Origin: Niabella agricola
GTDB taxonomy: Bacteria > Bacteroidota > Bacteroidia > Chitinophagales > Chitinophagaceae
Length of the DNA: 64,000 nucleotides
Assembly: GCF_021538615.1 (NCBI RefSeq)
Contig: NZ_JAJHIZ010000003.1
Span: 2,170,001 to 2,234,000 of the forward strand
Direction: 5' to 3'
The stretch's first letter is position 1, and each line of letters opens with the position of its first letter. The notes beneath the pieces are model-generated. The model did no database searches. It was not told where the DNA came from and worked only from the letters and a program-made list of their open reading frames with translations. Shown here piece by piece: positions 46,281 to 58,100 of this stretch. The position numbers were made by a program, and so were the translations under genes.

Positions 46281-48092
46281 CTATGGCGCTGTAAAATGAA
46301 AATTAAATCTTCCCAGGGGTGCTACATCTCCGTTCACGATAAAATCGGTAATCACCCCCTCCTGTTGCATATTATCGCTCCATTTAAAACCGAAGTCCGC
46401 CTTCCCGGGTATTCCCAGTAATGCTCTCGGTATTTTAAGTTCCATTTTATTACCGGCAACGGCGTATTCCAGTTCCCCCGCTTTTTCCCAGTACCAGCCG
46501 CCTGTTGATTTTTCAAGGATCGCTTTCTGTGCCGGGTTCAGCCGGTTCACCATAAAATCATAGCCCTCCCAGCCGGTATTTTTGTCATTGTCGCTGTCAA
46601 TAAAAAGGCGCATCCAACCCGGATCTGTTCTGGGGGTAAGCGCCGCAGCCGTCTCTACATAAAAATAAAAGTGTTCGTTATCCCTTGCAACCCGGGCCAG
46701 CACAATATCATTGCGACCTGTATTGTTCCGGTAATACAGGCTGCCCCAGCCCGGGCTGTTCCGGTGCTGTGTATTGCCCTTATACGTGTGGAACACCGGG
46801 GTTACATTCTTCCACTCATCAAACATTCCGTCCATCCGGATGGAAATAGGCGTTGAAGCGGGTTGCGGCGCCGGCAGCCCTTTAAACCGGCGGATATTGG
46901 ACACCATCTGGTAATAATAGTTATCGCCATGTCCGCCCTTCATCGGCTCTACATCACGGCTCCCCTCCTGGTCACATTCATCAGGAAATGCATTGGTCTG
47001 TTGCTGCCATACCTTGTAACGCCCGGCAATCCATTCGTTCCAGCCGGTAATGAAAATAAGCTCCGGATCCAGCTCCAGGGCCCGTTCCCATTGCTCCTGG
47101 AAATTGTATCCATAATTTACCGCACCCGGTGTAGTGATCTGTCCTTTTGCATGGGTATAACTCCGGCCAAAAGCGCCGGGAGCATTCATAGCGGTCAGCC
47201 CCCGTTCCTGGCTCCAGTTTTGTGCCACGCCTACGGTTACCTGTTCAAAGCCTCCCTGTTGATTTTTTACGAAGCCATGCTGGGGAAATATTTCCAGCCA
47301 ACCCCAGTGATCCGGGCGCTCGGGCCCTTTATTATACACCGGCTGCCCGGGACGGAAGGTGAAAAAACGCTTCATGGCCGCACGCTGTGCCGGATCATTT
47401 TCCTTCCCTGCAATGTCATCCGCGAACTCCGGCAGTCCCATGATCAGTGGTTTTCCTTTCCACATAAACCAGAGATCTTTATAAAGCCCCGGCCGATAGA
47501 GGTCATTGTACAGCTCCCTCAGGATCTCCTTACCTCCGTCGCTGGGCCAGAACGGGAGCATAAAAGCGATCTGCGGTGTCGGAACGCCATCCTTCCTGGC
47601 CCTGGTAAATACCTCGCAGAGTTTCATGTAGGATTCCTTCCAGGTTATATTTCCATTGGTACAGTCAAAAATAATCACATCCACACCTGCGTCTGCAAGC
47701 ATTTCTGCATGTTTACGCAATACCCACGCATCCGTATCCAGGTAATAGCCCAGCAAGGGCTCGCCCCAGAACCAGGGGCTGTTACGTTTGGGCCAGATGG
47801 GATGGTCGTAATTGTCGATGGCCTTCGGATCGCGGGTCAGGTATTCCGTTACATTGAAGGGTGGATTATCCTTACCCTGCCGGGTATGCCAGGTCCAGTA
47901 AAACAGTCCCACAAACTTATCCTTTCGCGGAGCACCGGTGGTTTCATAGCCCGGCACCTGCCTTCCCAGCTCATCTGTGGCCGTTTGCAGGGAATGGTAC
48001 GCTGTTAATGTTTGAGCAGGGCCATAGAGCGGCCACAGTAAAAAGCAGCCGGCCAAAAGCAGAAAACGATGTGTTGGCAAAATGAATTTCAT
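46281..48092 (-). CDS. GH71/99-like glycoside hydrolase with C-terminal CBM9-type domain
   Basis: A 603-residue secreted protein. A signal peptide ends near AQ27. A TIM-barrel-like part follows (about 55-390) with FVGLFYWTWH, AGVDVIIFDCTNGNITW, GKPLIMGLPEF and FITGWNEWIAGRY. The GWNEW motif resembles the catalytic acid region of GH99 (endo-alpha-mannosidase/mannanase). The C-terminal beta-sandwich (about 415-600; IRMDGMFDEWKNV, LFIDSDNDKNTGWEGYDFMV) is of the carbohydrate-binding CBM9/DOMON type. Last gene of a minus-strand unit with two SusC/SusD pairs. The glycan target is unknown; an alpha-mannose-containing glycan is one possibility. Confidence 0.8.
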   Translation of the reverse strand: MKFILPTHRFLLLAGCFLLWPLYGPAQTLTAYHSLQTATDELGRQVPGYETTGAPRKDKFVGLFYWTWHTRQGKDNPPFNVTEYLTRDPKAIDNYDHPIWPKRNSPWFWGEPLLGYYLDTDAWVLRKHAEMLADAGVDVIIFDCTNGNITWKESYMKLCEVFTRARKDGVPTPQIAFMLPFWPSDGGKEILRELYNDLYRPGLYKDLWFMWKGKPLIMGLPEFADDIAGKENDPAQRAAMKRFFTFRPGQPVYNKGPERPDHWGWLEIFPQHGFVKNQQGGFEQVTVGVAQNWSQERGLTAMNAPGAFGRSYTHAKGQITTPGAVNYGYNFQEQWERALELDPELIFITGWNEWIAGRYKVWQQQTNAFPDECDQEGSRDVEPMKGGHGDNYYYQMVSNIRRFKGLPAPQPASTPISIRMDGMFDEWKNVTPVFHTYKGNTQHRNSPGWGSLYYRNNTGRNDIVLARVARDNEHFYFYVETAAALTPRTDPGWMRLFIDSDNDKNTGWEGYDFMVNRLNPAQKAILEKSTGGWYWEKAGELEYAVAGNKMELKIPRALLGIPGKADFGFKWSDNMQQEGVITDFIVNGDVAPLGRFNFHFTAP

Positions 48093-48194
48093 TGATAAAC
48101 GTTATGGTTGGTTATCTTTTCTTTAATATTTCACGGAGGTGCAGCGTACGCAGAAAATGCGCTTCAATGCTTCCAGGCAGCCTGCCTGAACCAG

Positions 48195-50030
48195 CTACCA
48201 CCCGGGATTCTGCCAGTTCACCCCCGAAAGCCCGATGATCTTATCTACCTCATTTTTGTCAATCGGGTACATCAGGAAACGGTCTGTTACACTGCCTCTG
48301 TCGTTAAACCGGAATCGCGTATAAGTAAGGCCCGATCCGTTGGTCCGGATCCGCATGCCCGTTACAAACTTATCCGTTTGATCCAGGATCTTCCAACGGC
48401 GTACATCAAAAAACCGGTGCTCTTCAAAAGCCAGCTCAATCCGCCGTTCGTTGCGGTATTTCTTTTCAAATGCCTCCTTGCTCATTCCTGCCGGAAAATC
48501 AGGCATTCCTGCTCTTTTTCGCACTGCATTCACCGCCTGCCTGGCACTCATAGACGTTTCATTAACCGTAACCGGTACATCCGGCCCTGCTGCCTGGTAG
48601 GCCATTTCCGCAAAGTTCAGATACAGTTCAGCAAGGCGTAACAGCCGGATGGCGCCATCTGCATTGGAGCTTTGGCTGGATACGGAATTATTAAATTTCC
48701 GTTGATAATAACTGGTGCGCGTGTATCGCCGGTCAGCTTCAGAAAGGCTATCAGCACCGCCGATATAAGAAGCGACCTTTCTCCCATTGGGCTGATTCAG
48801 GAACCGCACCGCTCCGTTGTAGTAGATAGAGGCGTAAAAACGCGGATCCCTTCCTACATAAGGATTATTGGGATCATATCCGGATGCAGGGTTCACGATT
48901 GGTACCAGGTGGTCCGCATCGCTATACCCAAGGATCGGCGGTTCTCCATTGGCCATTTCATAAGCATCCACCAGGTCCTGGGTTGGGCAGGGCCCTGCTT
49001 TGCTCATACCGGCAGTAGTAGGCATTCCTGCATCCCTCCAGACAGCCAGCTGATTGCCTTGCTGAAAAATCGTTTCTTTATCTACGGTTCTTTTATCATT
49101 GGAACTGGTAATGAAATAATAGGCATAGGCGTTTTGCGCAATAGTTGCCGCCGGCGTTACGTCAAACAACTTATAGTCATTGGCGGTGCATTGAAACAGC
49201 GCTTCGGCGGTTATTTTTGCAGCTTCCTCAAGGGTAAATGTCCCATCGTTCCACAGCGGGCTCATGGCATAAGTAATTGCCTGCGATTTTATAGCATAAG
49301 GAATGGACCGGGTCATGATTCCAAATTGGTTATCATAGATATTCCAGGGAAAACCAAACTGCGAATCAGGAGCCGTAAGCGCCGAATCACAATCTGCCAG
49401 GATAAATTGCACCACCTCGCCAAATTTCGCCCGGCGATCCTGTGAAAAATCGTGTTTAATACCCAGCGGTTCTTTAAAGATCGGCACCCCGCCATATCGC
49501 TTTATCAGCTGTAAATAATAAAGCGCACGTAAGGTATGTGCCTGTGCGATCCAGCCTTCCTGTTCCCCCTCCCTTGCATAAATGGTAGCCGTTTTGATAT
49601 ATTTTAAAAAGGTATTACACTGGTGTATCCCTTGAAACAGGGTGGTCCATGGACTTCCGTCTGCCGAATTGCCGGCATACGTTGAGGCCGTAAGTGCCCC
49701 CCGGTACCAGTTTATAAAATCCGATCCGCTGGTAATGTCATCCGCATCCTGCGCCTCATCTGTAAATGAGGCCCGGTTCATGGAGGGCGACGGGCAATAC
49801 CCATAACAGGAGTTAAGGTAACCCCGCACGCGGTTATAATCCGTAAAGGCATCTGCAACATCCGGCAACCGGCCGTCAGCAGTAAAGTCCAATTGTTTGT
49901 TGCAGGCATTCAGCAGTATCAGGCAGCCAAGCAGCCAGCCAAGTTGCAGCAGACCTTCACCAGGAATATGTTTTCCTTTTTTACAGCCATTTGTTGTCAT
50001 CCGCTTTATATTTAATTGCAATGGTTTCAT
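48195..50030 (-). CDS. SusD-family lipoprotein (second locus, pair 1)
   Basis: A 611-residue SusD/RagB protein. The lipobox LILLNAC places the lipidated Cys at about residue 43. It shows the typical helical start GRLPDVADAFTDYNRVRGYL, a central QAHTLRALYYLQLIKRYGGVP and the C-terminal ERRIELAFEEHRFFDVRRWK and WQNPGW ending. The open frame begins at a TTG (50072), so the ATG at 50030 is used; 50000 is also possible. It partners the SusC at 50076 and precedes the GH71/99-like gene by 102 bp. Confidence 0.92.
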   Translation of the reverse strand: MKPLQLNIKRMTTNGCKKGKHIPGEGLLQLGWLLGCLILLNACNKQLDFTADGRLPDVADAFTDYNRVRGYLNSCYGYCPSPSMNRASFTDEAQDADDITSGSDFINWYRGALTASTYAGNSADGSPWTTLFQGIHQCNTFLKYIKTATIYAREGEQEGWIAQAHTLRALYYLQLIKRYGGVPIFKEPLGIKHDFSQDRRAKFGEVVQFILADCDSALTAPDSQFGFPWNIYDNQFGIMTRSIPYAIKSQAITYAMSPLWNDGTFTLEEAAKITAEALFQCTANDYKLFDVTPAATIAQNAYAYYFITSSNDKRTVDKETIFQQGNQLAVWRDAGMPTTAGMSKAGPCPTQDLVDAYEMANGEPPILGYSDADHLVPIVNPASGYDPNNPYVGRDPRFYASIYYNGAVRFLNQPNGRKVASYIGGADSLSEADRRYTRTSYYQRKFNNSVSSQSSNADGAIRLLRLAELYLNFAEMAYQAAGPDVPVTVNETSMSARQAVNAVRKRAGMPDFPAGMSKEAFEKKYRNERRIELAFEEHRFFDVRRWKILDQTDKFVTGMRIRTNGSGLTYTRFRFNDRGSVTDRFLMYPIDKNEVDKIIGLSGVNWQNPGW

Positions 50031-50075
50031 ATCAAAAAATTTCAGATCAATAATTCGAACCCGAACTGTCAATAA

Positions 50076-53000
50076 TTAAAAAGTTACTTTAACGCCTATA
50101 TTATATACGCGGTAAACCGGGAAGCCGCTAAAACCGCCTCCTTCTGGCCCGTAGTCATCCGATCGCATTTGATCCCAGGTTACTAAATTCTGACCGCTCA
50201 ATAACAAACGAATCTGTTGTGCCCCGATAAGCCGTACCGCTCCCGGAGGCAATGTATAAGACAATTCCATATTTTTCAGGCGGAGATAGGCCCTGTTTGA
50301 GGCATAGTAGTCGCTTCCCTGATGACTGCTGCTGGCGGTTAATGAAAGTGCCGGAGCCGTGATCAATGCCCCACTCTGGTAACGTTCTGCCGTCCAGGCG
50401 TTCCGGTGTAGCGATCCGAAAACACCATCGTTTGAAGTTTCATATACGCCCATGCCACTTTCAATGGTGGTATAAGTGCCCGTTCCCTGGAAGAGGAAAT
50501 TCAGTTCAAAAGACCTGAAGTGCACCGCTCCATTAAAAGCGTATACTGCACGGGGAATGGCGCCCGTGCCAATCGGTGCCTGGTCTTTCTCATCGATGAT
50601 ACCATCATTATTCAGATCGATATATTTCAGATCGCCCAGGCGGGGCTTGCCCACACGGTCGTAGGCCAGTTTGTTTGCAGCCAGTTCCTCCGGTGTATTG
50701 AAAAACCCGTTGCCGTTACTGCGGTCCACCAGGTATCCCCATAGCTGGCCTACCGAAAACCCTTCTGTCCTTTTCCGGTATACATAATCTTCGGTTTGTG
50801 CTGCTTCGTTAATATTGATCACCTTATTACGGGCATAGCTATACATACCACCAATGGAGAAGCCCAGGTCCGGGTTCAGCTGTTTGCGGAAGTTAACAGC
50901 AATCTCATATCCCTTATTTTCAAAAACACCTTCATTTAGCTGGGGATACTCATTCAGCGGAAAGCCCTGATAGGCCGGAATCGTACCGGTAGCTCCAACA
51001 ACCATGTTTTCCATCCGCTCATTAAAGATATCGGCGTTGACCGTAATCATATGCAGCAATCCCAGGTCGATACCAACATTCTTTTTGGTAGAGATTTCTG
51101 CCATAATATCCGGGTTGGCCATTTTATTCTCGGAGACCAGCCACTGCAAATAACCAATAGGACCGCCCCTGGCCAACCGGATATCATTCAGGTAGGCAAA
51201 CCGGCTTAAACCACTTTGATCATTACCGGCTTTTCCATAGGAAGCCCTTAGCTTCAATAAGCTAAGCCATGACTGATCTTTCAGGAATGATTCATTCGAT
51301 ACCACCCAACCGGCGGAGGCCGCAGGGAAACCGGTAAACCGTTTGTTTCTTGCATATTGCTCAGACCCTCCGTAACCCCAGTCAAATTTTACAAGGTACC
51401 GGTCGTTATACGCATAATCCAGTTCAATACCGGCACTGACCCGGTCATAAGGCAGGGCCCCGGTGTTGCTGTTGTCATTTTTGATCAGGTTCTGATAAAA
51501 CATATAGCCAAAGCTGCGCAGGCTATGCTTTCCAAAAACACGCTCATATTTCAGGTTCGCCTTATAAGATAAATGATAATAAAAAGAATGGGTTTTCCCG
51601 TAAACAAGCGGGCTGTTGGCATTGGTGCCCAGTTTGGAAAACGCCATGGTATCCAGGTTGGCAGATCGGGTATACCGTTCATAATCCTGGATGGTGCTCA
51701 TACTTCCCACGGCATTGGTCTGGTAGGCAAACAAACCATCCATGCTCAATCCCCTGGTTAGGAAGCCCAGGTCCACATCCAGGCCAAACTGCGAAGTAAC
51801 ATTTGTTACCGTATGGCGGTAATAACCGGAACGGTTCAACATCCCGTAGGTAGGGCTGCCGATATTCGTGGAAGCCACCACCTGTCCGCCCGGCGTGGTC
51901 ACCGTTCCTGCAGCATTTTTCAACTCCGGGGTCAATGGTCCGTAAAAGTTGGGAGGAAGCTGAAAGATGCTGCTGTAGATGGTGGAATTGCCCGATCCGG
52001 CGGTGCGCTCCCGTTTTACATTACCGGCTAACCGTACAAATGTTTTTATGTACTTATTGATAACCATGTCCACATTGGTGCGGTAGTTCACCCAAACATT
52101 GTTGGCGTTTGGATCATACTTTGGCTGGTCGGTGTTAAAATATCCGCCCTGGTGCATTACATTGATATTTGAATAAAACTGAACCCGGTCATTGCCACCA
52201 GTGAGATTCACACTACCCCGCTGCATTTTGGCAAAATCCTTTACAAAGTAGCTGTACCAATCGGTATTTGGATAATATACCGGATCGGCGCCTGTACGAT
52301 ACTTATCGATTTGGGCATCTGTGAACGGCAACTTTTTGCCATCATTTTGCGCAGCCTGATTCCTGAGGGTTGCATATTCCGCTGCACTGATAAACGCCGG
52401 TTTGGTGGTTACCTGTTGCATCGATTGATCAAACGTGGTATGTATCTGCAGGATGCCTTTGACCCCTCGTTTTGTTTTGATCACCAATACCCCGTTGGCT
52501 CCCTGGATACCATAAATAGCCTGGGTGGAGGCATCTTTCAGCAAGCTCACCGATTCTATTTCATTGGGTGAAATATACTCCAGGCTCTGGCTGGCATTGT
52601 AAGAGACCGGGATCCCGTCAATGACCACCAGCGGGCCGTTTTTCCGGATCGAGTTAAAACCTCTTGCATAAATATTGGTGGTGGCACGTGACAATTCGGA
52701 ATAGGTTTCCATAGTGGTCAATCCCGATAACCGCCCGGCGAGTGTCTGTGTAAAATTGGCAACAGGTGCCCGTTCCAGTACTTCACCGCTAACGGATGAA
52801 ACCGCACCGGAAACATCTTTGCGTAACTGTTGGGAATAACCGAGCTGCACGGTTTCATACTCGTTGTGCACATCGGGCTGCAGCTGAATGTTTAGTTCCT
52901 TAGATCCATCTATTTCGAACTGCTGCGATTTGTACCCTTCCTTGCTTACAATAAAAGTGCCGCTGTTATCATTAACGGCCAACAGGTACGCTCCCGCATT

Positions 53001-53186
53001 ATTGGTAAAAGCTCCGTTTTTACCATTTGAAGAACGAACCGATGCATTCGATACCGGTCTGTTCCATTCGTCCGTGACCGTGCCCTTTACCACGATCCCG
53101 GATTGTTGTGCAGTTCCCTTCATCAACGGCCCACTCAAAAGGAGCATCAGCACAACAATGACTCTGTTAAACATTTTATAGTTCAT
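50076..53186 (-). CDS. SusC-family TonB-dependent transporter (second locus, pair 1)
   Basis: A 1036-residue receptor with signal peptide (ending near TAQQ28), carboxypeptidase-regulatory-like domain (GTVTDEWNRPVSNASVRSS), plug (LAGRLSGLTT, GPLVVIDGIPVSY, IESVSLLKDASTQAIYGIQG) and a barrel ending FPVYRVYNIGVKVTF. The plug segment is somewhat divergent: the usual VVVxGYGTQ reads TVQLGYSQQLRKDVSG. A start at 53174 is also possible. It follows the other SusD at 53223 by 36 bp in the same operon. It is clearly different from both other SusC proteins in the window, so it is not a recent duplicate. Confidence 0.94.
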   Translation of the reverse strand: MNYKMFNRVIVVLMLLLSGPLMKGTAQQSGIVVKGTVTDEWNRPVSNASVRSSNGKNGAFTNNAGAYLLAVNDNSGTFIVSKEGYKSQQFEIDGSKELNIQLQPDVHNEYETVQLGYSQQLRKDVSGAVSSVSGEVLERAPVANFTQTLAGRLSGLTTMETYSELSRATTNIYARGFNSIRKNGPLVVIDGIPVSYNASQSLEYISPNEIESVSLLKDASTQAIYGIQGANGVLVIKTKRGVKGILQIHTTFDQSMQQVTTKPAFISAAEYATLRNQAAQNDGKKLPFTDAQIDKYRTGADPVYYPNTDWYSYFVKDFAKMQRGSVNLTGGNDRVQFYSNINVMHQGGYFNTDQPKYDPNANNVWVNYRTNVDMVINKYIKTFVRLAGNVKRERTAGSGNSTIYSSIFQLPPNFYGPLTPELKNAAGTVTTPGGQVVASTNIGSPTYGMLNRSGYYRHTVTNVTSQFGLDVDLGFLTRGLSMDGLFAYQTNAVGSMSTIQDYERYTRSANLDTMAFSKLGTNANSPLVYGKTHSFYYHLSYKANLKYERVFGKHSLRSFGYMFYQNLIKNDNSNTGALPYDRVSAGIELDYAYNDRYLVKFDWGYGGSEQYARNKRFTGFPAASAGWVVSNESFLKDQSWLSLLKLRASYGKAGNDQSGLSRFAYLNDIRLARGGPIGYLQWLVSENKMANPDIMAEISTKKNVGIDLGLLHMITVNADIFNERMENMVVGATGTIPAYQGFPLNEYPQLNEGVFENKGYEIAVNFRKQLNPDLGFSIGGMYSYARNKVININEAAQTEDYVYRKRTEGFSVGQLWGYLVDRSNGNGFFNTPEELAANKLAYDRVGKPRLGDLKYIDLNNDGIIDEKDQAPIGTGAIPRAVYAFNGAVHFRSFELNFLFQGTGTYTTIESGMGVYETSNDGVFGSLHRNAWTAERYQSGALITAPALSLTASSSHQGSDYYASNRAYLRLKNMELSYTLPPGAVRLIGAQQIRLLLSGQNLVTWDQMRSDDYGPEGGGFSGFPVYRVYNIGVKVTF

Positions 53187-53222
53187 GTAGCTTTTTATTA
53201 TTTCTATTAAACATTTTTACGT

Positions 53223-55142
53223 TTACCAACCACGATTCTGCCATACCTGCCCGGTGTTACTCAGGAGTATGTTTGCTTCGTTCAATGGAATGGGGAGCCA
53301 AAGGAATTTATTCTCATAGCAGGCCCGGGGAGTGGGCCGTATCAAACGACGGGCATAGGTATACGTACCATCTGCATTGCGCTTTATTTCCGCTGCTGTC
53401 AGCCATTTATCGGTTTTGGATAAGTCTCCTTCCGGATTGGCCCATCTGCGGACATCGAAATACCGGTTTTCCTCCATTGCCAGCTCTATCCTGCGCTCCT
53501 GGCGTACCCGTAAAATCAGTTGCTCCTTCGACAATCCCGGCGGTAGGTCGGGCATGCCTACCCTTCTCCGGATCTCATTCACGGCAGCATATGCCTCATC
53601 CAGATGTCCCGACTCGGCAGCGGCCTCAGCAAAATTGAGGATCACTTCTCCCAGGCGGAACAGCTTCCAGTTGGCACCTCCAACCGGGTTATTATTACTG
53701 CTGGTCGGGTGCAAAAATTTCCGTTCAAAATAACCGGTTCGTGTAGCTCTTCTTACAGCCGGGTCCAGGCCGGTTTGCGGTTCGCCTACATAGGTCGTTA
53801 TAATACGGGTACGCTGCACCTTACCGCCCGGGTAGTTCTCCGGCGACTCTTTTACTTCATCAAAATTCCAAAGGCAATATCTTTTGGATCCGTTGTAATA
53901 GATCGATGCATAAAAACGGGGATCCCGGTTGGCATAAGGGTTCTGCGGATTATACATTTTATTATCCGGGTTATAATTGGGTTGCAGATGTTGTTCGTCC
54001 AGATAAGGATTTGCCAGATCCAGGATCGGTTGTCCGTCCTTTGTTTCGTAAGCGTCCACCAGTTCCTGTGTTGGGCAGGTACCTGATTTATAACCATCCT
54101 GCGCACCGATCCCGTCTATATTCCATATATTACCCTGCCCGTCCCGGCTTTGGTAAATGGTTTCCTTATCCACGGGCGTAGCCGAATAGGCCATCGTTTG
54201 GGTAAAATACTCGTTATACAATGCCGCTTTTTCATTTTTATCGGGACCGATAAATGCGATATCCGAAAGATAGGTTTGCGGCTGGTTCACTTTGTTATAC
54301 AGTTCATAGCCCTGGTCCCGCAGGTTTTGTAACGATGTTTTATTAACCTGGTAGGCCTCTTCCCAATAATTCTTTCCCCCATTATTTAAAGGGCTGGCGG
54401 CAAAAAGAATCATCTTCGATTTGATGGCTTCTGCCATCGCCTTCTGCACGCGTCCCCCCTCTCCAGAGATCGTAATGCGCCAGGGCAGATCCGGGATGGC
54501 GAGCGCCGAGTCACAGTCGGCTATAATAAATTTTACCACTTCATAATAAGAAGCCTTTTTCAGCTTTGAAAAATCATCTTTAAAATGATAAGGCGCACTT
54601 TGTATGGGCAGCACCGCACCAAACCACTTTAATAATTCCGAATAATAGTAGGCCCGCAAAACATGGGCTTCGGCCTTCCAGCGGTTCCGGACGGATTCCT
54701 GTATGCCATCTACGGACTGAATACGGCTCAGGAAATAACTACAGTTGTAAATCATGTTCCAGTAGCGGGCATAATAATCACCGTTACCGGCATCTGCACT
54801 GATATTGGTAGCCGGATGATTGGAAGCCGAAGCATTTCCGCTATACATGCGCCCGGAAGACAAGGTAGGCTCCGCTTCGGCATCGGTATCCCATGCCTCG
54901 TCGCTCCAAACCACCGGCCCCCTGCACCAGAAATAGTAACGGGTACCCTTTGCCGGCATATTGTTGTAGCAGGTATTCAGGTAAGCCGAGGTCTTTGCAC
55001 TATCAGCAAAAACTTCGTTCAATGTAATGCGCCCATCCGGGGCTTTGTTCAAGGTTTTGGTACAGGAAAAAAATAAACCTACGGCTACCAACAGGAAAAA
55101 CAAACATTGTTTCCCGCTAAAAAATATATTGCGCTGTTTCAT
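53223..55142 (-). CDS. SusD-family lipoprotein (second locus, pair 2)
   Basis: A 639-residue SusD/RagB lipoprotein (lipobox VGLFFSC, Cys27). Features are GRITLNEVFADSAKTSAYLN, the helical AEAHVLRAYYYSELLKWFG and the C-terminal ERRIELAMEENRYFDVRRWA and WQNRGW ending. It is paralogous to the SusD at 48195 (both have a CPTQELVDAYE/ CPTQDLVDAYE and RDPRFYASIYYNG segment) but differs along most of its length. It is paired with the SusC at 55196, 53 bp upstream. Confidence 0.93.
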   Translation of the reverse strand: MKQRNIFFSGKQCLFFLLVAVGLFFSCTKTLNKAPDGRITLNEVFADSAKTSAYLNTCYNNMPAKGTRYYFWCRGPVVWSDEAWDTDAEAEPTLSSGRMYSGNASASNHPATNISADAGNGDYYARYWNMIYNCSYFLSRIQSVDGIQESVRNRWKAEAHVLRAYYYSELLKWFGAVLPIQSAPYHFKDDFSKLKKASYYEVVKFIIADCDSALAIPDLPWRITISGEGGRVQKAMAEAIKSKMILFAASPLNNGGKNYWEEAYQVNKTSLQNLRDQGYELYNKVNQPQTYLSDIAFIGPDKNEKAALYNEYFTQTMAYSATPVDKETIYQSRDGQGNIWNIDGIGAQDGYKSGTCPTQELVDAYETKDGQPILDLANPYLDEQHLQPNYNPDNKMYNPQNPYANRDPRFYASIYYNGSKRYCLWNFDEVKESPENYPGGKVQRTRIITTYVGEPQTGLDPAVRRATRTGYFERKFLHPTSSNNNPVGGANWKLFRLGEVILNFAEAAAESGHLDEAYAAVNEIRRRVGMPDLPPGLSKEQLILRVRQERRIELAMEENRYFDVRRWANPEGDLSKTDKWLTAAEIKRNADGTYTYARRLIRPTPRACYENKFLWLPIPLNEANILLSNTGQVWQNRGW

Positions 55143-55195
55143 TTTTGATCATTTGTTTTATTAAACAACAAATTCTTTAAACTATTTACCAGAGA

Positions 55196-58100
55196 TCAGA
55201 ATGTAAGGTTTGCACCAAAATTCAGTGTCCGGGTTACCGGGTATAACAAGGCATCCGGCACCTCCGGGTCCTGGTGATACATCCGTAGTTTATCCCAGGT
55301 AAAATAGTTGTATGCACTTATATAAACCCGCAGGCTTTTTACCGTCAGTCGTTTGAGCAGGTCCGACGGCAAGGTATATGCAAGCTCAATATTCTTCAAC
55401 CGGATGAAGGAGCGGTCCATAATAAAAAAGTCGTTGGCCACATGGTTGGTCGTGCTCTGTGTACTGAGCGCGGGATACGTGATCTTATCCCCGTTGCTGT
55501 AACGTTCGGCCGTCCAGGCAGTTCGTTGATACCCAAAATAGGTGCCCAGCTTAATGTTCTCGTATACCCCCTGTTCGCTGTAGAATGCTGAAAACTTAGA
55601 TACTCCCTGGAAGAACGGTGTGAATTCAATGCCCTTATACCGGAGTGAGAACATAAGACCATATGTAACACGCGGTGCTGCGCGTGAATACCCGATGGGA
55701 GCTTGATCCTTCGCGTCAATTACGCCGTCATTATTCAGATCTACATATTTAAGATAACCCACCCGTGGCGTGCCGAATCCGTATTTAATGCGCGACAGGT
55801 ATTCATCCAGCTCTTCCTGGGAATTAAAATAACCATTCCCGTTGCTGTAGTCCACTTTGTACCCCCATTGTTGCCCCAGTGAATACCCCGTAATTTGGTA
55901 GGGGAACGGGTAAGAAGCATCCCGGATGGGCTCGTCCATAAACTTTACTTCGTTATGATTGAACCCATAGTTCCCTTTTATAAGAAACGAAAAGTCTTTT
56001 GTGTAGCTCTTGTTATAGGTGATTTCCAGTTCATAGCCGCTGTTATCCACCACACCCATATTTACTTTGGGCAGGTTGCCGATCGGCATGCCCTGCAGTA
56101 CCGGCACCGACGCCCGGGTAATCAGGATATCAGTCCGGTGGTCTGTAAAGTAATCAAACGTAACAGATAAGTTCCGAAACAATCCCAACTCGATACCATA
56201 GTTTTGCTTTGTAGCCGTCTCCCAGGTGATATCCGGGTTGCCCAGCAGCCCGATATTCACCCGTTGCCCACGCCCCAAACTTCCCAGCACACCACCGCCC
56301 AGGCCAATATTATCCAGGTAAAGAAACCGTGCCGCCGAAATACCATCATTGCCTACTTTACCATAGGACGCTCTAAGCTTTAGGTTGCTTACAACAGGGA
56401 TCAGCGGTTTAAAGAATTTTTCATTACTGATCACCCAACCGGCAGATGCCGCGGGGAAAAAGCCAAACCGCTTCGCAGGCGAGAACTGTTCAGAACCGTT
56501 ATAACCCATATTAAATTCTGCCAGGTACCGGTTATCATACGCATAGGTAAGACGGCCTGAAAATCCCACCACGTTAAACGGAATGTCTCCGCCAGTCGAT
56601 TCCCAGTTATCCCGCTGTGCCAGCGCCATACCCGTTACGGCATGTTTATTAAATGAACGGCTGTAGTTGATGGATCCCTGCAGGTTGATATTATAGCGGG
56701 AATCCGCGCCTCTGGTAATGCTCATCAGCTCTTCATCCGGCCGTTTTAATCCATAAGACAGTTGATCATTTTCGGTATTTACATCTGCCAGGTAAAGGCG
56801 TTGCGACTGTTTGCCCTGCATGGCTGTTGTTGCTTTTGAATCGTAGGAGATCATGCCTTTTATGCTCAACCCTTTTGTAACAATCCCGCTCAGATCCCAA
56901 TCCACTCCCAGGGATGAGTTTAGATTAGACCGTACCTCCTTTCTAAAGCCGGCACGGTTGATCACTTCATATGCGGAACGGTCCAGGTATACGGGATCCA
57001 CCAGCTGGCCAGGAGCCACACCAAATCCTTCTATCGTCGTAGGTCCGGGTGTAATGGGTAAAACGGTCTGCGCCTGGTACATAATGTCCCGCATCATCCA
57101 GCGGGTATCATTACCAGGGTAGATCCAGGCAGCGGGCATGTTTACTTTTTCGATATAGCTGCCGATATTCAGAAATGCTTTCAGCGACTTCGTCACTTTA
57201 TAATCCAGGTTGGCCCGGAAACTATACCGGTCCATAAATGAAGAAGGATCATATCCCAGTTGCGATTTCGGTTCTGTTTTTAGATTACCACCCTGGTGTA
57301 GAAATGTACCGTTCACAAAATAGCCGATCTTATTGGTTCCGCCGCTGGCACTTAGGTTCACCCGCGACTGTGGTGTATAACGGGAGATCATCATCCGGTA
57401 ATAATCGTTATCGGGATACATATATTTAAGTACCCTCGCCTTCCGTTCATAATCCGGATCAGCAGGATCAAGACCCGCAAGCGGATTCATATATTTGTCG
57501 ATATCCTTCTGGCTATACGGCAGCGCGATGCCATCGTTGGCGGAAGCCTCATTTCTTAGTTTCAGGTATTCCACAGAATGTAACCGCTCCGGCTCCCGGG
57601 TAAAGGATGTATAGCTCTGGTCGATGCTCGCATTATATTGCGTCCGGCCTTCCACTCCTCTCCGGGTTGTAATCAATATTACACCATTGGCACCGCGCAC
57701 CCCAAATACCGCTGTAGAAGAAGCGTCTTTCAGCACAGAAACAGAAGCCACTTCATTCGGATCCAGTGTACGGATATTATCACGGGGCACTCCATCGATT
57801 AATATTAAAGGAGCATTGGAATTGGTTGTGGCCATGCCCCGTAAATACATGGTGCCATCATCCCGCCCGGGCTGACCTCCATCCTGTTGTACAACCGATA
57901 GGCCGGCAAGACGGCCCGCCAGAGCATTTATCAGACTGGCTGAAGAATTCTGCTTTAACTGCTCGGTGGTAACCGTAGATACCGCACCTGTTACCGTCAC
58001 CTTTTTTTGCGAGCCATAGGCCACTACGACTACATCATCCATTCCGGTTACATTAGAAACCAGTTGCACCACGCCATTGCCGAGCGCTGATGCGACAATC